A stretch of 64,000 bases of DNA from Pseudomonas duriflava. Lineage in GTDB: Bacteria; Pseudomonadota; Gammaproteobacteria; Pseudomonadales; Pseudomonadaceae. Positions within the stretch are counted from its first letter, which is position 1. Each line of letters starts with the position of its first letter. The DNA is taken from contig NZ_VLKY01000006.1 in the NCBI RefSeq assembly GCF_007830155.1, positions 186,001-250,000 on the forward strand. Reading direction: 5' to 3'. The position numbers and the translations under genes were made by a program. Below, one piece after another: positions 27,760-39,600 of this stretch. The notes under the pieces were generated by a model, which saw only the letters and a list, made by a program, of their open reading frames with translations, searched no databases and had not been told where the DNA came from.

Positions 27760-28704
27760 ATGCAGCTGGTTCGAGGCCTTCATAATCTCAGCTCCCTTCC
27801 TCAAGGGTGCGTTGCCACCATTGGTAACTTCGACGGTATACATCGTGGGCATCAGGCTATCTTGGCACGCCTGCATGAGCGTGCCGTAGAATTGAACGCG
27901 CCCAGCTGCGTCGTGATCTTCGAACCTCAGCCGCGTGAATACTTTTCTCCCGAGTCGGCTCCGGTCCGCCTGACACGCTTGCGTGAGAAACTTGAACTTC
28001 TAGCACAGGCTGGTGTGGATCGTGTCTTGTGCCTGACTTTTAATCGCCGTTTACGTGAGTTGTCAGCGCAAGCCTTTATCGATCAGGTGCTTATCCAAGG
28101 GTTAAAGGTCAAACACCTGGAAATAGGCGACGACTTTCGCTTCGGTTGTGATCGGGCAGGGGATTTCGAGGCACTTGTTAGGTCGGGACAGTCGAACGGC
28201 TTCACGGTAGAGGCGGCTGCAACCGTAGAGCTGGATGGTTTTCGAATCAGCAGTACGCGTGTCCGTGAGGCGCTGGCAGTAGGTGATCTGGTTTTGGCCG
28301 AGCGTATGCTGGGGCGCCCTTATTCGTTGTCAGGGCGTGTTCTTCATGGACAAAAGCTGGCTCGTCAGTTGGGGTGTCCTACTGCGAATGTTCAGCTCAA
28401 GCGGCGTTTACCTCCTCTTCGGGGGGTTTATTTGGTAAAAGTTGATGTAGAAGGCTGCCTCCATACCGGCATCGCAAATATAGGGCTTCGTCCTACTGTA
28501 AAAGGTGATGGGCGCCCCCATTTGGAAGTACATCTTTTAGATTTTGCTGGCGACCTCTATGGTCGTCACTTGATCGTAAGTTTCCATCGAAAGCTGCGCG
28601 ACGAGCAGCGTTTCGCCTCTCTGGAGGCATTAAAGGCAGCGATTGATGCGGACGTCGCTGCCGCCCGAGCTTATTGGCTGGGCCAACCGCTTGATGAGAT
28701 CTAA
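27760..28704 (+). CDS. ribF: Bifunctional riboflavin kinase/FAD synthetase
   Basis: A 314-residue enzyme making FMN and FAD. The N-terminal nucleotidyltransferase has [12 protein letters not shown] near 22 and the [15 protein letters not shown] motif near 160; the C-terminal flavokinase has GCPTANVQL near 208 and [11 protein letters not shown]. The ATG giving [10 protein letters not shown] was preferred over an upstream extension because this is the family N-terminus. The next gene, ileS, starts ten bases after the stop, so the genes form one operon. Confidence 0.95.
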   Translation: MQLVRGLHNLSSLPQGCVATIGNFDGIHRGHQAILARLHERAVELNAPSCVVIFEPQPREYFSPESAPVRLTRLREKLELLAQAGVDRVLCLTFNRRLRELSAQAFIDQVLIQGLKVKHLEIGDDFRFGCDRAGDFEALVRSGQSNGFTVEAAATVELDGFRISSTRVREALAVGDLVLAERMLGRPYSLSGRVLHGQKLARQLGCPTANVQLKRRLPPLRGVYLVKVDVEGCLHTGIANIGLRPTVKGDGRPHLEVHLLDFAGDLYGRHLIVSFHRKLRDEQRFASLEALKAAIDADVAAARAYWLGQPLDEI

Positions 28705-28714
28705 AGAGCCCGAG

Positions 28715-31546
28715 ATGACCGATTACAAAGCCACGCTTAACCTTCCCGCGACTGATTTTCCCATGAAAGCCGGCTTGCCACAGCGCGAGCCGCAAACATT
28801 GAAGTTCTGGAATGAAATAGGTCTTTACCAAAAGCTGCGCGAGATTGGTCAAGGGCGTCCACAGTTTATTCTTCATGATGGCCCGCCCTATGCGAATGGC
28901 AATATTCACATCGGCCATGCTGTCAACAAGGTTATTAAGGACATCATTGTCCGTTCCAAAACCCTGGCAGGGTACGATGCCCCTTACATTCCTGGTTGGG
29001 ATTGTCATGGGTTGCCCATCGAGCATAAGGTCGAAATCACTCACGGTAAAAACCTGCCAGCGGACAAGACGCGCGAGCTGTGCCGCGCCTATGCAGCCGA
29101 GCAAATCGAAGGTCAAAAAGCAGACTTTATTCGTCTAGGGGTGCTGGGCGACTGGGACAATCCTTATAAGACTATGGATTTTGCCAACGAGGCTGGAGAG
29201 ATTCGTGCGTTGGCTGAAATGGTTCGTAAGGGCTTTGTCTTCAAGGGACTCAAGCCGGTCAATTGGTGCTTCGATTGCGGCTCGGCTCTGGCTGAAGCTG
29301 AAGTTGAGTATGCCGACAAGAAATCGCCAACGATCGATGTAGCATTCCCGGTTGCCTCTGCTGACAAGCTCGCTTCCGCTTTTGGTCTGGACAGCCTGCC
29401 GAAAGTTGCCTATGCAGTGATCTGGACGACTACTCCTTGGACCATACCGGCTAACCAGGCACTTAACGTGCATCCGGAGTTTACTTATGCTCTGGTAGAT
29501 GTCGGCGATAAGCTGCTGGTTCTTGCAGAAGAGCTTGTTGAAAGCTGCCTCCAGCGTTATGGGTTAGAAGGACAGGTCATCGGCACGACGTCCGGCGCTG
29601 CGCTTGAGCTTGTAGAGTTCAAACATCCTTTTTATGAGCGTTGCTCGCCCGTCTATCTGGCAGACTATGTTGAATTAGGCGCCGGTACAGGGATCGTCCA
29701 CTCAGCGCCTGCCTATGGTGAAGATGACTTCCATAGCTGCAAGCGCTATGGAATGAGCAATGACGACATTCTCAGCCCGGTTCAAAGCAATGGCGTGTAT
29801 GTCGATTCGCTGCCGTACTTTGGCGGACAGTTCATTTGGAAGGCTAACCCGGCCATTGTTGAAAAGCTCAATGAAGTAGGGTGCCTGTTGGCAAGCGAAA
29901 CCATTACACATAGCTACATGCATTGCTGGCGGCACAAGACCCCCTTGATCTACCGTGCCACGGCACAATGGTTTGTTGGTATGGATAAGCAACCGGTAGA
30001 AGGCCCAACCCTGCGTGAGCGTGCCTTGACCGGTATCGATCAAACACAATTTGTTCCTGCCTGGGGACAGGCGCGCCTGCATGGCATGATTGCAGGTCGT
30101 CCGGACTGGTGTATCTCGCGTCAGCGCACCTGGGGCGTACCGATTCCTTTCTTCCTGCACCGTGAAACCGGCGAACTGCATCCCCGTACGGTCGAGCTGA
30201 TGGAAGAAGTCGCCCAGCGTGTGGAAAAAGCTGGGATTGAAGCTTGGTTCAGCCTGGATGCTACCGAGTTGCTCGGCGAAGAAGCAGCACACTATGAAAA
30301 AATTGCCGACACACTGGACGTTTGGTTTGACTCGGGTACCACACACTGGCATGTATTGCGTGGCTCGCATCCTATTGGTCATCAGCAAGGACCAGTAGCA
30401 GATCTATATCTGGAAGGCTCTGACCAACATCGTGGTTGGTTCCATTCCTCTCTGCTCACTGGTTGCGCAATTGATGAGCATCCACCTTATAAAGGTCTGT
30501 TGACTCATGGCTTCACAGTCGATGAGAACGGCCGCAAGATGTCTAAGTCTCTGGGCAATGTGATTGCACCTCAACAAGTCACTGACAGTTTGGGTGCTGA
30601 TATTCTGCGCCTGTGGGTTTCTGCCACTGATTATTCAGGTGAAATGGCCGTTTCTCAGCAGATTCTGCAGCGTACTGCTGATTCGTATCGTCGAATTCGT
30701 AATACCGCGCGTTTCTTGCTCTCCAACCTAAACGGCTTTGATCCTAAGCACCATTTGTTGCCGGCTGACGAGATGATGGCGTTGGATCGGTGGGCTGTGG
30801 ACCGTGCTCTGTTGCTACAAGGTGAGCTGGAGGAAGCCTACGCGGAGTATCGCTTCTGGAACGTCTACCAGAAAGTGCATAACTTCTGCGTACATGAACT
30901 GGGTGGTTTCTACCTCGATATCATCAAGGATCGACAGTACACCACTGGCACTGACAGTCGGGCTCGACGTTCCTGCCAAACGGCGATGTATCATATTGCC
31001 GAAGCGCTGGTGCGTTGGATCGCGCCGATCCTGGCCTTTACAGCTGAAGAAATATGGCAATACCTGCCGGGTGAGCGCAACGAATCCGTCATGCTGAATA
31101 CCTGGTATGACCAGCTGGCTGAACTGCCTGCCGGTACCGAGCTCGACCGAGCGTTCTGGGACCAAGTCATGGCGGTCAAGGCAGCTGTCAATAAGGAGCT
31201 GGAGAACCAGCGTAACGCCAAAACCATTGGCGGTAACCTACAAGCTGAAATCACGCTGTATGCCGAAGGTGAATTACTCCAGATCTTGACCAAGCTAGGT
31301 GAAGACTTGCGTTTTGTGCTGATTACTTCCCGTGTTGACGTGGCGGCTATGAGCGAGGCGCCTGCTGAGGCAGTGGAAAGCGAAGCACCTAAATTCAAAA
31401 TGCTGGTGCGCAAGTCGTCTCATGATAAATGTGCCCGCTGCTGGCATCACCGGGAAGACGTAGGTATTGATCCTGCACATCCAGACATTTGCGGCCGCTG
31501 CGTCAGCAATGTCTTTGGTCAGGGTGAGGTCCGTCGTTATGCCTGA
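28715..31546 (+). CDS. ileS: Isoleucyl-tRNA synthetase
   Basis: A 943-residue class I synthetase. HIGH motif in [17 protein letters not shown] near residue 58, CP1 editing domain with [13 protein letters not shown] near 235, KMSKSLGN near 607, anticodon-binding domain, and a C-terminal zinc ribbon with [10 protein letters not shown] and [10 protein letters not shown]. The ATG of [11 protein letters not shown] was chosen; upstream residues belong to the ribF overlap frame. The end overlaps lspA by eight bases. Confidence 0.98.
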   Translation: MTDYKATLNLPATDFPMKAGLPQREPQTLKFWNEIGLYQKLREIGQGRPQFILHDGPPYANGNIHIGHAVNKVIKDIIVRSKTLAGYDAPYIPGWDCHGLPIEHKVEITHGKNLPADKTRELCRAYAAEQIEGQKADFIRLGVLGDWDNPYKTMDFANEAGEIRALAEMVRKGFVFKGLKPVNWCFDCGSALAEAEVEYADKKSPTIDVAFPVASADKLASAFGLDSLPKVAYAVIWTTTPWTIPANQALNVHPEFTYALVDVGDKLLVLAEELVESCLQRYGLEGQVIGTTSGAALELVEFKHPFYERCSPVYLADYVELGAGTGIVHSAPAYGEDDFHSCKRYGMSNDDILSPVQSNGVYVDSLPYFGGQFIWKANPAIVEKLNEVGCLLASETITHSYMHCWRHKTPLIYRATAQWFVGMDKQPVEGPTLRERALTGIDQTQFVPAWGQARLHGMIAGRPDWCISRQRTWGVPIPFFLHRETGELHPRTVELMEEVAQRVEKAGIEAWFSLDATELLGEEAAHYEKIADTLDVWFDSGTTHWHVLRGSHPIGHQQGPVADLYLEGSDQHRGWFHSSLLTGCAIDEHPPYKGLLTHGFTVDENGRKMSKSLGNVIAPQQVTDSLGADILRLWVSATDYSGEMAVSQQILQRTADSYRRIRNTARFLLSNLNGFDPKHHLLPADEMMALDRWAVDRALLLQGELEEAYAEYRFWNVYQKVHNFCVHELGGFYLDIIKDRQYTTGTDSRARRSCQTAMYHIAEALVRWIAPILAFTAEEIWQYLPGERNESVMLNTWYDQLAELPAGTELDRAFWDQVMAVKAAVNKELENQRNAKTIGGNLQAEITLYAEGELLQILTKLGEDLRFVLITSRVDVAAMSEAPAEAVESEAPKFKMLVRKSSHDKCARCWHHREDVGIDPAHPDICGRCVSNVFGQGEVRRYA

Positions 31547-32045
31547 GGCAGGCAGTTTGGGCCGTCTGGCCTGGGTGTGGCTGAGCGTGGCGGTGGCCAT
31601 TCTTGACCAGTTGAGCAAGGTTTATTTCGAAAAGCAGCTTGATTTATACCAGCGCATCGAAGTCATTCCTGGCCTGTTCAGTTGGACGTTGGCCTATAAC
31701 ACTGGCGCTGCATTCAGCTTTCTGGCGGATCACTCCGGCTGGCAGCGCTGGCTGTTTGCCGTGATTGCCGTAGTAGTAAGTGTAGTGTTAGTGGTATGGC
31801 TAAAACGACTGGGACGAGACGAAACATGGATGGCAGTTGCGCTGGCCCTTATTCTGGGCGGCGCCATTGGCAACTTGTATGATCGTATTGTGCTGGGGCA
31901 TGTAGTCGACTTCGTGCTGGTTCACTGGCAGGATCGGTGGTTTTTCCCAGCCTTTAATCTGGCAGACAGCGCGATTACTGTAGGAGCGATCATGCTGGCG
32001 TTGGATATGTTCCGCACCAAGAAGACTGGAGAGGCTCATGCCTGA
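31539..32045 (+). CDS. lspA: Lipoprotein signal peptidase LspA
   Basis: A 168-residue aspartyl peptidase of the inner membrane with four helices. Catalytic aspartates are in [19 protein letters not shown] and [11 protein letters not shown]. The ATG inside the end of ileS, behind AGGGTGAGGT, fits translational coupling. It processes lipoproteins such as BamD encoded in this window. It overlaps fkpB by eight bases. Confidence 0.97.
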   Translation: MPEAGSLGRLAWVWLSVAVAILDQLSKVYFEKQLDLYQRIEVIPGLFSWTLAYNTGAAFSFLADHSGWQRWLFAVIAVVVSVVLVVWLKRLGRDETWMAVALALILGGAIGNLYDRIVLGHVVDFVLVHWQDRWFFPAFNLADSAITVGAIMLALDMFRTKKTGEAHA

Positions 32046-32484
32046 ATTGACAATCGGTCCGGATACACGCGTTACGCTGCATTTTGCGATCAAACTGGAA
32101 AACGGCGATATCGTCGATACGACGTTTGACAAGGCGCCTGCTGCATTCAGGGTAGGTGATGGCAATCTCCTGCCAGGCTTCGAGCAGGCCTTATTTGGTC
32201 TGCCGGAGGGTGCCAAGACCAGTTTGACCATCCTCCCTGAACAAGGGTTTGGCCAGCCCAATCCGCAAAATCTACAGACCATGCCGCGTGAAAACTTTGA
32301 GAGCATGGATTTGTCGACAGGGCTTTTGATTATTTTTACTGACGCGGCAGGCGGCGAGATGCCAGGGGTCGTCAAAACCTTTGACGAACAAAACGTCGTT
32401 ATCGATTTCAATCATCCGCTGGCGGGGCGTACCCTGACCTTTGATGTAGAAATCATTGCTATCGAGCCTGTCGTCTCTCACTGA
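32038..32484 (+). CDS. fkpB: FKBP-type peptidyl-prolyl isomerase FkpB (SlpA-like)
   Basis: A 148-residue SlyD-like isomerase with the FKBP core interrupted by an IF chaperone domain. [19 protein letters not shown] and [27 protein letters not shown] are typical. There is no His-rich nickel tail as in SlyD. The ileS-lspA-fkpB-ispH order is the standard gammaproteobacterial operon. Confidence 0.95.
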   Translation: MPELTIGPDTRVTLHFAIKLENGDIVDTTFDKAPAAFRVGDGNLLPGFEQALFGLPEGAKTSLTILPEQGFGQPNPQNLQTMPRENFESMDLSTGLLIIFTDAAGGEMPGVVKTFDEQNVVIDFNHPLAGRTLTFDVEIIAIEPVVSH

Positions 32485-32522
32485 GCCTTGAACGAAAGGC
32501 TCAGCCTCAAAGGAAACCCCTC

Positions 32523-33467
32523 ATGCAGATCAAGCTCGCTAATCCCCGCGGCTTCTGTGCCGGCGTCGACCGTGCCATCGATATTGTCAACCGAGCACTG
32601 GATGTGTTTGGACCTCCGATTTATGTGCGGCATGAGGTTGTGCACAATAAATTTGTTGTAGAAAACCTGCGTGCCCGCGGGGCGGTTTTCGTAGAAGAGC
32701 TCGATCAGGTGCCTGATGATGTCATTGTAATCTTCAGTGCTCATGGCGTGTCGCAGGCAGTACGCAAGGAAGCTGAAAATCGTGGTCTTAAGATTTTCGA
32801 TGCTACCTGCCCGCTAGTTACGAAGGTGCACATGGAGGTTGCTAAATACAGCCGGGATGGCCGTGAATGTATCCTTATCGGTCACCAGGGTCATCCTGAG
32901 GTCGAAGGTACCATGGGGCAGTACGATGCCAGCAAAGGCGGCGCTATCTATCTTGTCGAGGATGAGAAGGATGTACAGAGCCTTGAAGTCCAGAATCCGG
33001 AATCACTGGCTTTTGTAACCCAGACGACGCTTTCTATGGATGACACCAGTAAAGTTATCGATGCCTTGCGTGCCAGGTTTCCTAACATTGGCGGGCCGCG
33101 CAAAGATGATATCTGCTATGCCACTCAAAACCGACAAGATGCGGTTAAAACCTTGGCAAGCGAATGCGAGGTGGTCCTGGTAGTCGGCAGCCCTAATAGC
33201 TCTAATTCCAATCGTCTTCGTGAGCTGTCCGAGCGAATGGGAACTCCTGCCTATCTTATTGACGGCGCTGAAGATCTTAAGCAGGAATGGTTCAGTGGGG
33301 TGGGGCGTATCGGTATTACAGCTGGCGCCTCGGCACCTGAAGTCTTGGTGCGAGGCGTAATTGACCAGCTGAAAGCTTGGGGAGCAAATGAGGAGGTCGA
33401 GCTGGAAGGGCGGCCAGAAAACATTACGTTTTCGATGCCAAAAGAGCTCAGGGTCACTCCAGTATAA
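32523..33467 (+). CDS. ispH: 4-hydroxy-3-methylbut-2-enyl diphosphate reductase
   Basis: A 314-residue iron-sulfur enzyme catalysing the last step of the MEP isoprenoid pathway. The three cluster cysteines are in [10 protein letters not shown] (C12), [11 protein letters not shown] (near 96) and [11 protein letters not shown] (near 198). Catalytic Glu in [13 protein letters not shown] is present. It ends the ileS operon. Confidence 0.97.
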   Translation: MQIKLANPRGFCAGVDRAIDIVNRALDVFGPPIYVRHEVVHNKFVVENLRARGAVFVEELDQVPDDVIVIFSAHGVSQAVRKEAENRGLKIFDATCPLVTKVHMEVAKYSRDGRECILIGHQGHPEVEGTMGQYDASKGGAIYLVEDEKDVQSLEVQNPESLAFVTQTTLSMDDTSKVIDALRARFPNIGGPRKDDICYATQNRQDAVKTLASECEVVLVVGSPNSSNSNRLRELSERMGTPAYLIDGAEDLKQEWFSGVGRIGITAGASAPEVLVRGVIDQLKAWGANEEVELEGRPENITFSMPKELRVTPV

Positions 33468-33489
33468 TTATCGGAAGTATCATGGGGTT

Positions 33490-34002
33490 CTATAAATTAC
33501 AGGGTTGCATGACCCTTTTTAAGGTAGCTCGACCAGCATTATTTATTGTTAATCTAATTGCTTGCCTCCCGCCTTGTCGGCATACGGTTAGTGTGCCTAT
33601 CTGATAACCCCCATTTAATAACGTTGCACGCCCATCCGGTGTGAAGCGGATATAACGGCTAACTGGTGCGTTTCCAGTTAGCTGAATCGCTTTGGGTAGC
33701 GCTGGAAAAACCCGGAAGACTTTTTCTCCATCGTCATAATGACCATTCTGGCTACTATCTTCATAAAGCAGCCAGCCATCCCGCCATGCTCCGTTTAACC
33801 TGCTTAAGGTCAAACTTTTCCCTTTGGTAATAGCTTCTCCGCGCGCTAGCGATAGGCTTCGCTGCATTATAAGTGCGCTGTCTTCTAATTGCTGTGTAGC
33901 CAGGAGATGTGAGAAGCCTGGAACCGCAACTAATAGAAGAATGCTGCCTACCGCTAAAGTGAGAAGCAGTTCAACCAAAGTAAAACCAAGTAAAAAGTGC
34001 AT
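33490..34002 (-). CDS. fimT: GspH/FimT-family minor pseudopilin
   Basis: A 170-residue type IV prepilin. A short leader ends with Gly and is followed by FTLVELLLTLAVGSILLLVAVPGF, with Glu5 present. The C-terminal GspH domain carries SLSLARGEAITKGKSLTLSR. FimT-type proteins contribute to DNA binding and uptake in some bacteria and are dispensable for twitching in P. aeruginosa. It is transcribed away from fimU and converges on ispH. A good ribosome site AAGGAAG precedes the ATG. Confidence 0.85.
   Translation of the reverse strand: MHFLLGFTLVELLLTLAVGSILLLVAVPGFSHLLATQQLEDSALIMQRSLSLARGEAITKGKSLTLSRLNGAWRDGWLLYEDSSQNGHYDDGEKVFRVFPALPKAIQLTGNAPVSRYIRFTPDGRATLLNGGYQIGTLTVCRQGGRQAIRLTINNAGRATLKRVMQPCNL
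33500..33520 (+). terminator. Weak terminator after ispH
   Basis: Short stem AGGGT/ACCCT followed by TTTTT. It lies within the last codons of the converging fimT gene. The five-base stem makes it a weak candidate. Confidence 0.4.
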
Positions 34003-34139
34003 GGCTTCCTTGCCTTGTGACGGATTAAGCAGAAGGGGTTCCGGCTATCGCTGTTTCTATCACGGCCATCCATTGGCTAATGATGAGGTTAAGCGGCCTG
34101 CATAATAATCCGTAAAGGAAAGGCTTAAGGGAGGTTTCG

Positions 34140-34637
34140 ATGCGATCAGTGAGAGGATTCACGCTTGTAGAGTTGTTGGTGACCATCGCTGTGTTAGCCA
34201 TCATTCTTGCGATTGCAGTACCTAATTTCAGTACATTGATTCGTCAGAATAGGGCACAGACACAGATCAATCTCTTGGTGAATGCTCTTAATCTTGCTCG
34301 CAGCGAAGCTATTACTCGAGGCACTACTGTGCATGTCAGTTCTCTGAATGGCGGTAATTGGCGGCAGGGCTGGCGTGTGTGGATAGACATAAATAATGAC
34401 GGGGTCGTTGCGAACGGCAAGTTGCTGAGAGCTTTTCCAGCCTTAGAGGGCGCCAATACTCTGACTTCTGCTGTTACTCAGGTCGTCTTTGATAGCCACG
34501 GGAGACTGAGTGGCGCTGTAGCAGGTACCAACGTGGAGTTCGCTTATAACGTAGGAACTGGTTTCTGCAAGTATGAGCGCATCATTACGATCAATGCTGT
34601 GGGACGCACGGCTGTAAGGCCTAAGGAATGCAACTGA
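34140..34637 (+). CDS. fimU: Minor pilin FimU
   Basis: A 165-residue prepilin with leader MRSVRG cut before FTLVELLVTIAVLAIILAIAVPNF, then a GspH domain with NALNLARSEAITRG. FimU links the minor-pilin complex to PilA in P. aeruginosa. It is the first gene of the fimU-pilVWXY1E operon, behind AGGGAGG. The stop codon overlaps the pilV start as TGATG. Confidence 0.9.
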   Translation: MRSVRGFTLVELLVTIAVLAIILAIAVPNFSTLIRQNRAQTQINLLVNALNLARSEAITRGTTVHVSSLNGGNWRQGWRVWIDINNDGVVANGKLLRAFPALEGANTLTSAVTQVVFDSHGRLSGAVAGTNVEFAYNVGTGFCKYERIITINAVGRTAVRPKECN

Positions 34638-35080
34638 TGATACGACGTCATCGAGCCAGTCAGGGCTTTGGGCTAATTGAAGTGCTTGTTTCTTTATTTG
34701 TACTAGGGATTGGCATATTAGGAATGGCTGGATTGCAATTAAATGCAATGAAGCTGAACCAGATTGCTGCCGTGCGCTCTCAAGCCAATTTTCTTGCCTA
34801 CGATATGGCCGACCGCATGCGTGCTAATACCGTTGCGGCACAATCAGGAGCTTACTCCACTTCGATCTCAAGTGGGGCGCCATCAGGGACGTCAATTGCT
34901 GAACAAGATCTGGCTCAGTGGAAAAATGCCTTGGCCAGCCAATTGCCTTCAGGGGCTGGAGCAGTTTCTTTAACCAATAACATAGTACGTATCACTGTAC
35001 AGTGGGACGAGTCAAAAGTAGGTGGGGCTTCGACACAGCAGTATGTATTTGAAACAAGGCTGTGCGAGGAAAACTGCTAG
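34637..35080 (+). CDS. pilV: Minor pilin PilV
   Basis: A 147-residue prepilin: basic leader ending SQG, then FGLIEVLVSLFVLGIGILGMAGLQ with Glu5. PilV is part of the core priming complex with PilW, PilX and PilY1. The second of two close ATGs was chosen because it sits nine bases after AAGGA and overlaps the fimU stop. Two cysteines close to the C-terminus (LCEENC) are present. Confidence 0.9.
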   Translation: MIRRHRASQGFGLIEVLVSLFVLGIGILGMAGLQLNAMKLNQIAAVRSQANFLAYDMADRMRANTVAAQSGAYSTSISSGAPSGTSIAEQDLAQWKNALASQLPSGAGAVSLTNNIVRITVQWDESKVGGASTQQYVFETRLCEENC

Positions 35081-36099
35081 TGATTAAGCTAACTAAATTA
35101 AAGAGGAACAAAGGATTTGGTCTTGTCGAGTTAATGATAGGACTTGTTTTGAGCTTAGTTATAGGCGCTGCAGTTGTTCAGTTATTTTTAAGTAGCAAAA
35201 CTACATATCGTGTCCAAGATGCCATGGCCCGAATTCAAGAAAACGGCCGTTTCGCGGTTGGTTTTCTCGCTAGGGATATACGTATGGCTGGTTACATGGG
35301 ATGTGGAAATATTGATCAAATCTCTATAAATGTTATTGCTGAACCCCCTCCGATCGATGCAGCTAATCCTCTTGGGCAAATAGTAAGCGGCTCTAATAAC
35401 GTACCTGCGAGTAATAATTTTAATGCTTTGGCAGGGACGGACATTATTACTCTACGCCGCGCCTCCAGCGCTGGTACAAAACTAGTTGGCAATATGTCTA
35501 CAGACAACGCTAACATTCAAATTGAAGATAATAGTTTAGGGCTGATATCAGGTGATACTTTGTTTTTATCTGACTGTACTTCGGCTGATATTTTTAGAGC
35601 TACTAATGTATCGTCGAGTGGGAAAAAAGTCACAATTGCCCATGCAAGTAATATGAATAGCGATAATAAGCTTAGTAAGGCCTATGGCAGTGATGCAGAA
35701 CTTATGGCATTTGAGGCTATTACGTATTTTATTCGTGATACTGGAAGAAAAACCTCTTCAGGTGACCCTATTCGAGCATTGTGGGTGCAGCGACAGTTCG
35801 CTAATCGCAGTGATGCTAGTGCGGCGGCAGCTGAACTAGTAGAGGGTGTAGAAAATATGCAGATTGAATATGGCATGGAAGGAGAAAACGTTATGGTTAC
35901 TGCTGATGCAGTAACCGATTGGTCAAAAGTGGCCCGTGTTCGCTTTAGTCTTTTATTACAAAGTCTCGAAGGCAATATCACGCCTAAAACAGGATCTAAT
36001 GTACAAAATTTGGTTTATGACGGGCAACCTGTTGAGGCTGACGGTCGCTTACGACAAGTCTTCGGTACAATGGTCGCAATAAGGAACCGGGTCCGATGA
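35080..36099 (+). CDS. pilW: Minor pilin PilW (GTG start)
   Basis: A 339-residue prepilin-like protein: leader with LKRNKG cut before FGLVELMIGLVLSLVIGAAVVQLF, Glu5 present, then a long periplasmic domain with MARIQENGRFAVGFLARDIRMAGYMGC, which is the PilW signature. The GTG overlapping the pilV stop codon lies eight bases after GAGGAAAA, better placed than an upstream GTG. The gene and its neighbours are visibly AT-richer than the housekeeping block. Confidence 0.9.
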   Translation: MIKLTKLKRNKGFGLVELMIGLVLSLVIGAAVVQLFLSSKTTYRVQDAMARIQENGRFAVGFLARDIRMAGYMGCGNIDQISINVIAEPPPIDAANPLGQIVSGSNNVPASNNFNALAGTDIITLRRASSAGTKLVGNMSTDNANIQIEDNSLGLISGDTLFLSDCTSADIFRATNVSSSGKKVTIAHASNMNSDNKLSKAYGSDAELMAFEAITYFIRDTGRKTSSGDPIRALWVQRQFANRSDASAAAAELVEGVENMQIEYGMEGENVMVTADAVTDWSKVARVRFSLLLQSLEGNITPKTGSNVQNLVYDGQPVEADGRLRQVFGTMVAIRNRVR

Positions 36100-36608
36100 T
36101 TTTTCTAAAAAAAAATCTTAGATGTAGGCAGGAACAGCAGGGATCAGCGCTAATTATCAGCTTGGTTTTCCTTCTTTTGCTCACAATGATTGGCGTCACT
36201 TCGATACAGGACTCCACATTGCAAGAACGCATGGCCGGTAATGAGCGCGACCGAAATTTGGCATTTCAAGCTGCAGAAGCTGCCTTACGTGCAGGTGAAG
36301 AATTCTTACGCGAGGGGTCGCCTGTTTTTACCGCGAGTGGCTCAAAAGGGCTACTTAGCCCTGATTATAGTGGTGTGTCACCAGTTGAAGACGGTTATCA
36401 ATGGGACGCTCATTCGCAAGTATTTTCAGGGGAATTAGCTGGCTTACAGGCTAAGCCTCGCTACGTAATTGAGTGGATAACCTCATCGGTTATTAAGTCC
36501 TCTGACACTGTGGAGGTCGAGAATAGTAACTTTTACCGCATTACTGCTCGGGCAGTAGGTGGTTCTGGGGAATCAGTCGTGTTGTTACAAGCAACCTATA
36601 AGCGTTAA
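36096..36608 (+). CDS. pilX: Minor pilin PilX
   Basis: A 170-residue protein with a PilX_N segment: EQQG then SALIISLVFLLLLTMIGVTSIQDSTLQERMAGNERDRNLAFQAAEAALRAGE. The hydrophobic segment lacks Glu5, as usual for PilX/GspK-type tip subunits. It overlaps pilW by four bases (ATGA), so the two are translationally coupled. Confidence 0.9.
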   Translation: MIFLKKNLRCRQEQQGSALIISLVFLLLLTMIGVTSIQDSTLQERMAGNERDRNLAFQAAEAALRAGEEFLREGSPVFTASGSKGLLSPDYSGVSPVEDGYQWDAHSQVFSGELAGLQAKPRYVIEWITSSVIKSSDTVEVENSNFYRITARAVGGSGESVVLLQATYKR

Positions 36609-36617
36609 GGGAAAAAG

Positions 36618-39600
36618 ATGTATAACCTGAAGGCTATTCTCATAGGGGTTGCTCTCGGCCTATATGTATCAGTTCCGGCGTACGCTCTGCAGAGTTTCCC
36701 TAATCAACCGTTGTCGTTGTCTTCAGTTGTCTCGCCTAATGTAATTCTATTGGTGGATAACTCAGGCAGTATGGCGAATATTATTCAGCCTGAATCCGTG
36801 GCTAGTAGTAATTATTCAGCAGTTGCTTATAGGTATGGAAATAGTTACGCCATTGCATCATTAACCGACGGAAATATCTCTTTGTCTCAAATTGGTGCCG
36901 ATGGTTGTTCTACGGGCTACAAGGCGCTATGGGCAATAAATACAGCAAAAAATCAAGTGCAGGAAAGGCGCTGCTATAAGTTTCCTGACCCTCTAGGGGA
37001 AGGGAAGACCCGGTATACGGGAAAGTATTTAGCTTATATATATAATGTTTTTAATGGGTCTAGCAATAATCTTTTGTTAGAGCCTGATTCGCGAGTGCCT
37101 AAAACATATCGAATGGCTGTGGCAAAAGAATCAGCAAAAGAAATTGCTGCTTCTAATCGGTCAATGCGTATCGGGTTGGCAACTTTCAATAAACCAAGCA
37201 GCTCCGACCCTGGCCCAGGCGGGAGCATTTTAAGAGACATTAAGGATTTAACTGTAACTGCAGGCGTTAGCCAGTCTCAGGCCGACCAAAATTTTAATAA
37301 TTTAGTTTCTAGTATTGATGGTCTTGCAGCAGAGGCCAATACACCACTTGCTGAAACATATTATGAAGTTACTCGCTACTTCCGTGGCCTTAGTCGATTT
37401 CAAGGGCTGGGCACTGGCGATTATGTAAGCCCTGTACAGTACCGCTGTCAGCGTAATTTTGGTGTTGTAGTTACTGACGGTTTGCCTACCCATGACCGTA
37501 GTTTCCCTACTAATGACCCGCATCGAGATAATTCAGAAGTCACAGGAAGTAATAATTTACCGGATTGGGATGGTCTCAAGACTGCTTTTGGTGAGCCTTT
37601 TTCCGACGGATATGCACCTGAGTCAGGCAGTGCTAACGGTGAGGGGGACACTCTTTATTTAGATGATATTGCCAAGTTTGCTTTTGATATAGATTTAAAG
37701 TCTGCTGGGGAAGATAGCGCAGGAAAAAGCTACAATGATTTAAGCTTCCAAAAGCAGAATATAAGAACGTACACAATTGGTTTTACTGTAGATAACCAGA
37801 TGCTACTGGATGCGGCTAAGTACGGAGCTGGAGAATATTATACTGCGTCGGATGCTAGTAGTTTAAGCTCGGCGTTGAATTCTGCTTTGCAGTCAATTCG
37901 TCAGCAAATAAGTTCCGCTTCTGCAATTGCGTCTAACTCTACAAGAATACAAAATGATACGTTGATCTATCAGGCTAGATATAATACTACTGATTGGACG
38001 GGGGAGGTGATCGCCTATGATGTTCATGAGGACGGTACTGTTGGTGAGATAGTTTGGCGAACATCAAGTGAAGGAAAAATTCCTGAGCCTGATAGCCGGA
38101 AGATATTTACTTTTAATGGGTCTGTGGGAAAAGCATTTACTTGGGGTAATTTAACTTCAGAGCAAAAAGCTAGCTTAAATAACTCTGAGAATAGCCTGAA
38201 GTGGTTACGCGGTAGCAATATAAGTGGAATGCGAGTTCGCAATGAAATATTGGGAGATATTGTTAATTCAGACCCGATTTTCGTAGGGCAGCAGAACAAT
38301 GGATATATAGTACCTAATACCGATGTAGCTAATGAGCCCGCTGATACTTATTGGAGTTATGTAACAGATAAAAAAGGGCTTACACCTCTGGTTATTGTAG
38401 GTGCGAATGATGGAATGGTTCATGCCTTTAATGGTGGTACAGGAAAGGAAGAGTTCGCCTATGTACCTGCTAGCCTCTTTAAAAATCGTACTACCTCCCC
38501 AGGGGCTACTCCCGGCTTAAGCGCTTTAACCGAGCCTGATTATCCTCACCACTTCTATGCTGACGGCTCGTTTGGGTTGGGTGACGTTTATATTGGGTCC
38601 GCTTGGAAAACGTACATGGCTGGCGGCTTAGGAGCGGGCGGTCGTGGTGTCTTCGCTTTAAATGTTACTGATCGGGAAAATTTTTCTGAAGATGATGTAC
38701 TTTGGGAAATAACGGCCCCTGATGCTACAGCTACTACTAACAACGGCAGTAGTGATTGGAATGAGATGGGACATGTTTTTGGTGAGCCTATTATTGCGCG
38801 CACTCAGAATGATGATTGGGTAACCTTATTTCCTAATGGTTATGCTAGCAATACAGGTAAGGCTGCTTTATATGTTGTTAATGCTTCTAATGGATCTCTA
38901 ATAAAGAAAATTGTTGTAAGTGATCCTGATAATAGCAGTTTAAATAATGGGCTTTCTGCTATAACGGCATTTTTTGATTCGAATCGGCGTATAACTTATG
39001 TGTACGCAGGGGATATACTGGGTAATTTATGGAAGTTTGACCTAGCCAGCGATAAGGAGAATAGCTGGAAAAGCCAGCTGTTATTCAAGGCGCGTAAAGA
39101 TGGTGTTCGTCAGCCTATTACAGGTAAGGTGCGTGTGGCCGCGCATCCGTCAGGCGGTAATATAGTAGTATTTGGTACAGGGAAGTTTTTAGAAACTTCA
39201 GATAAAACTGATTATTCTGTGCAATCTCTTTACGGAATATGGGATCAAAATAAAAACACTCCTGTTTCGGCAAGTGATCTGGTTCAGCAAACAATTTCTG
39301 AAAAGACGTATGAGGGCAAGCAGTACCGCATTGTTTCTAACAATACGGTGGACTGGAAAAACAAGTCAGGCTGGTATGTGGACCTGAAAGTTGGGAACTC
39401 TACCGCTGGAGAGCGTGTAGTCAATGCTGCACAGACTGGAGGGGATAGGGTGCTGTTCACAACGTTTACCCCGTTGTCAGACCCTTGCCTTTCTGGCGGA
39501 GAGAGCTGGACTATGGCTCTAAATATATATACTGGTGGTAGTTTGGATTACTCTGCGTTTGATTTAAATAATGATCGCTATTTCAATCATGCCGACATGC

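Noticed and set aside
29702-30388. A 228-codon open frame antisense to ileS
   Set aside because: Fully inside ileS, no ribosome site and no recognisable domain.
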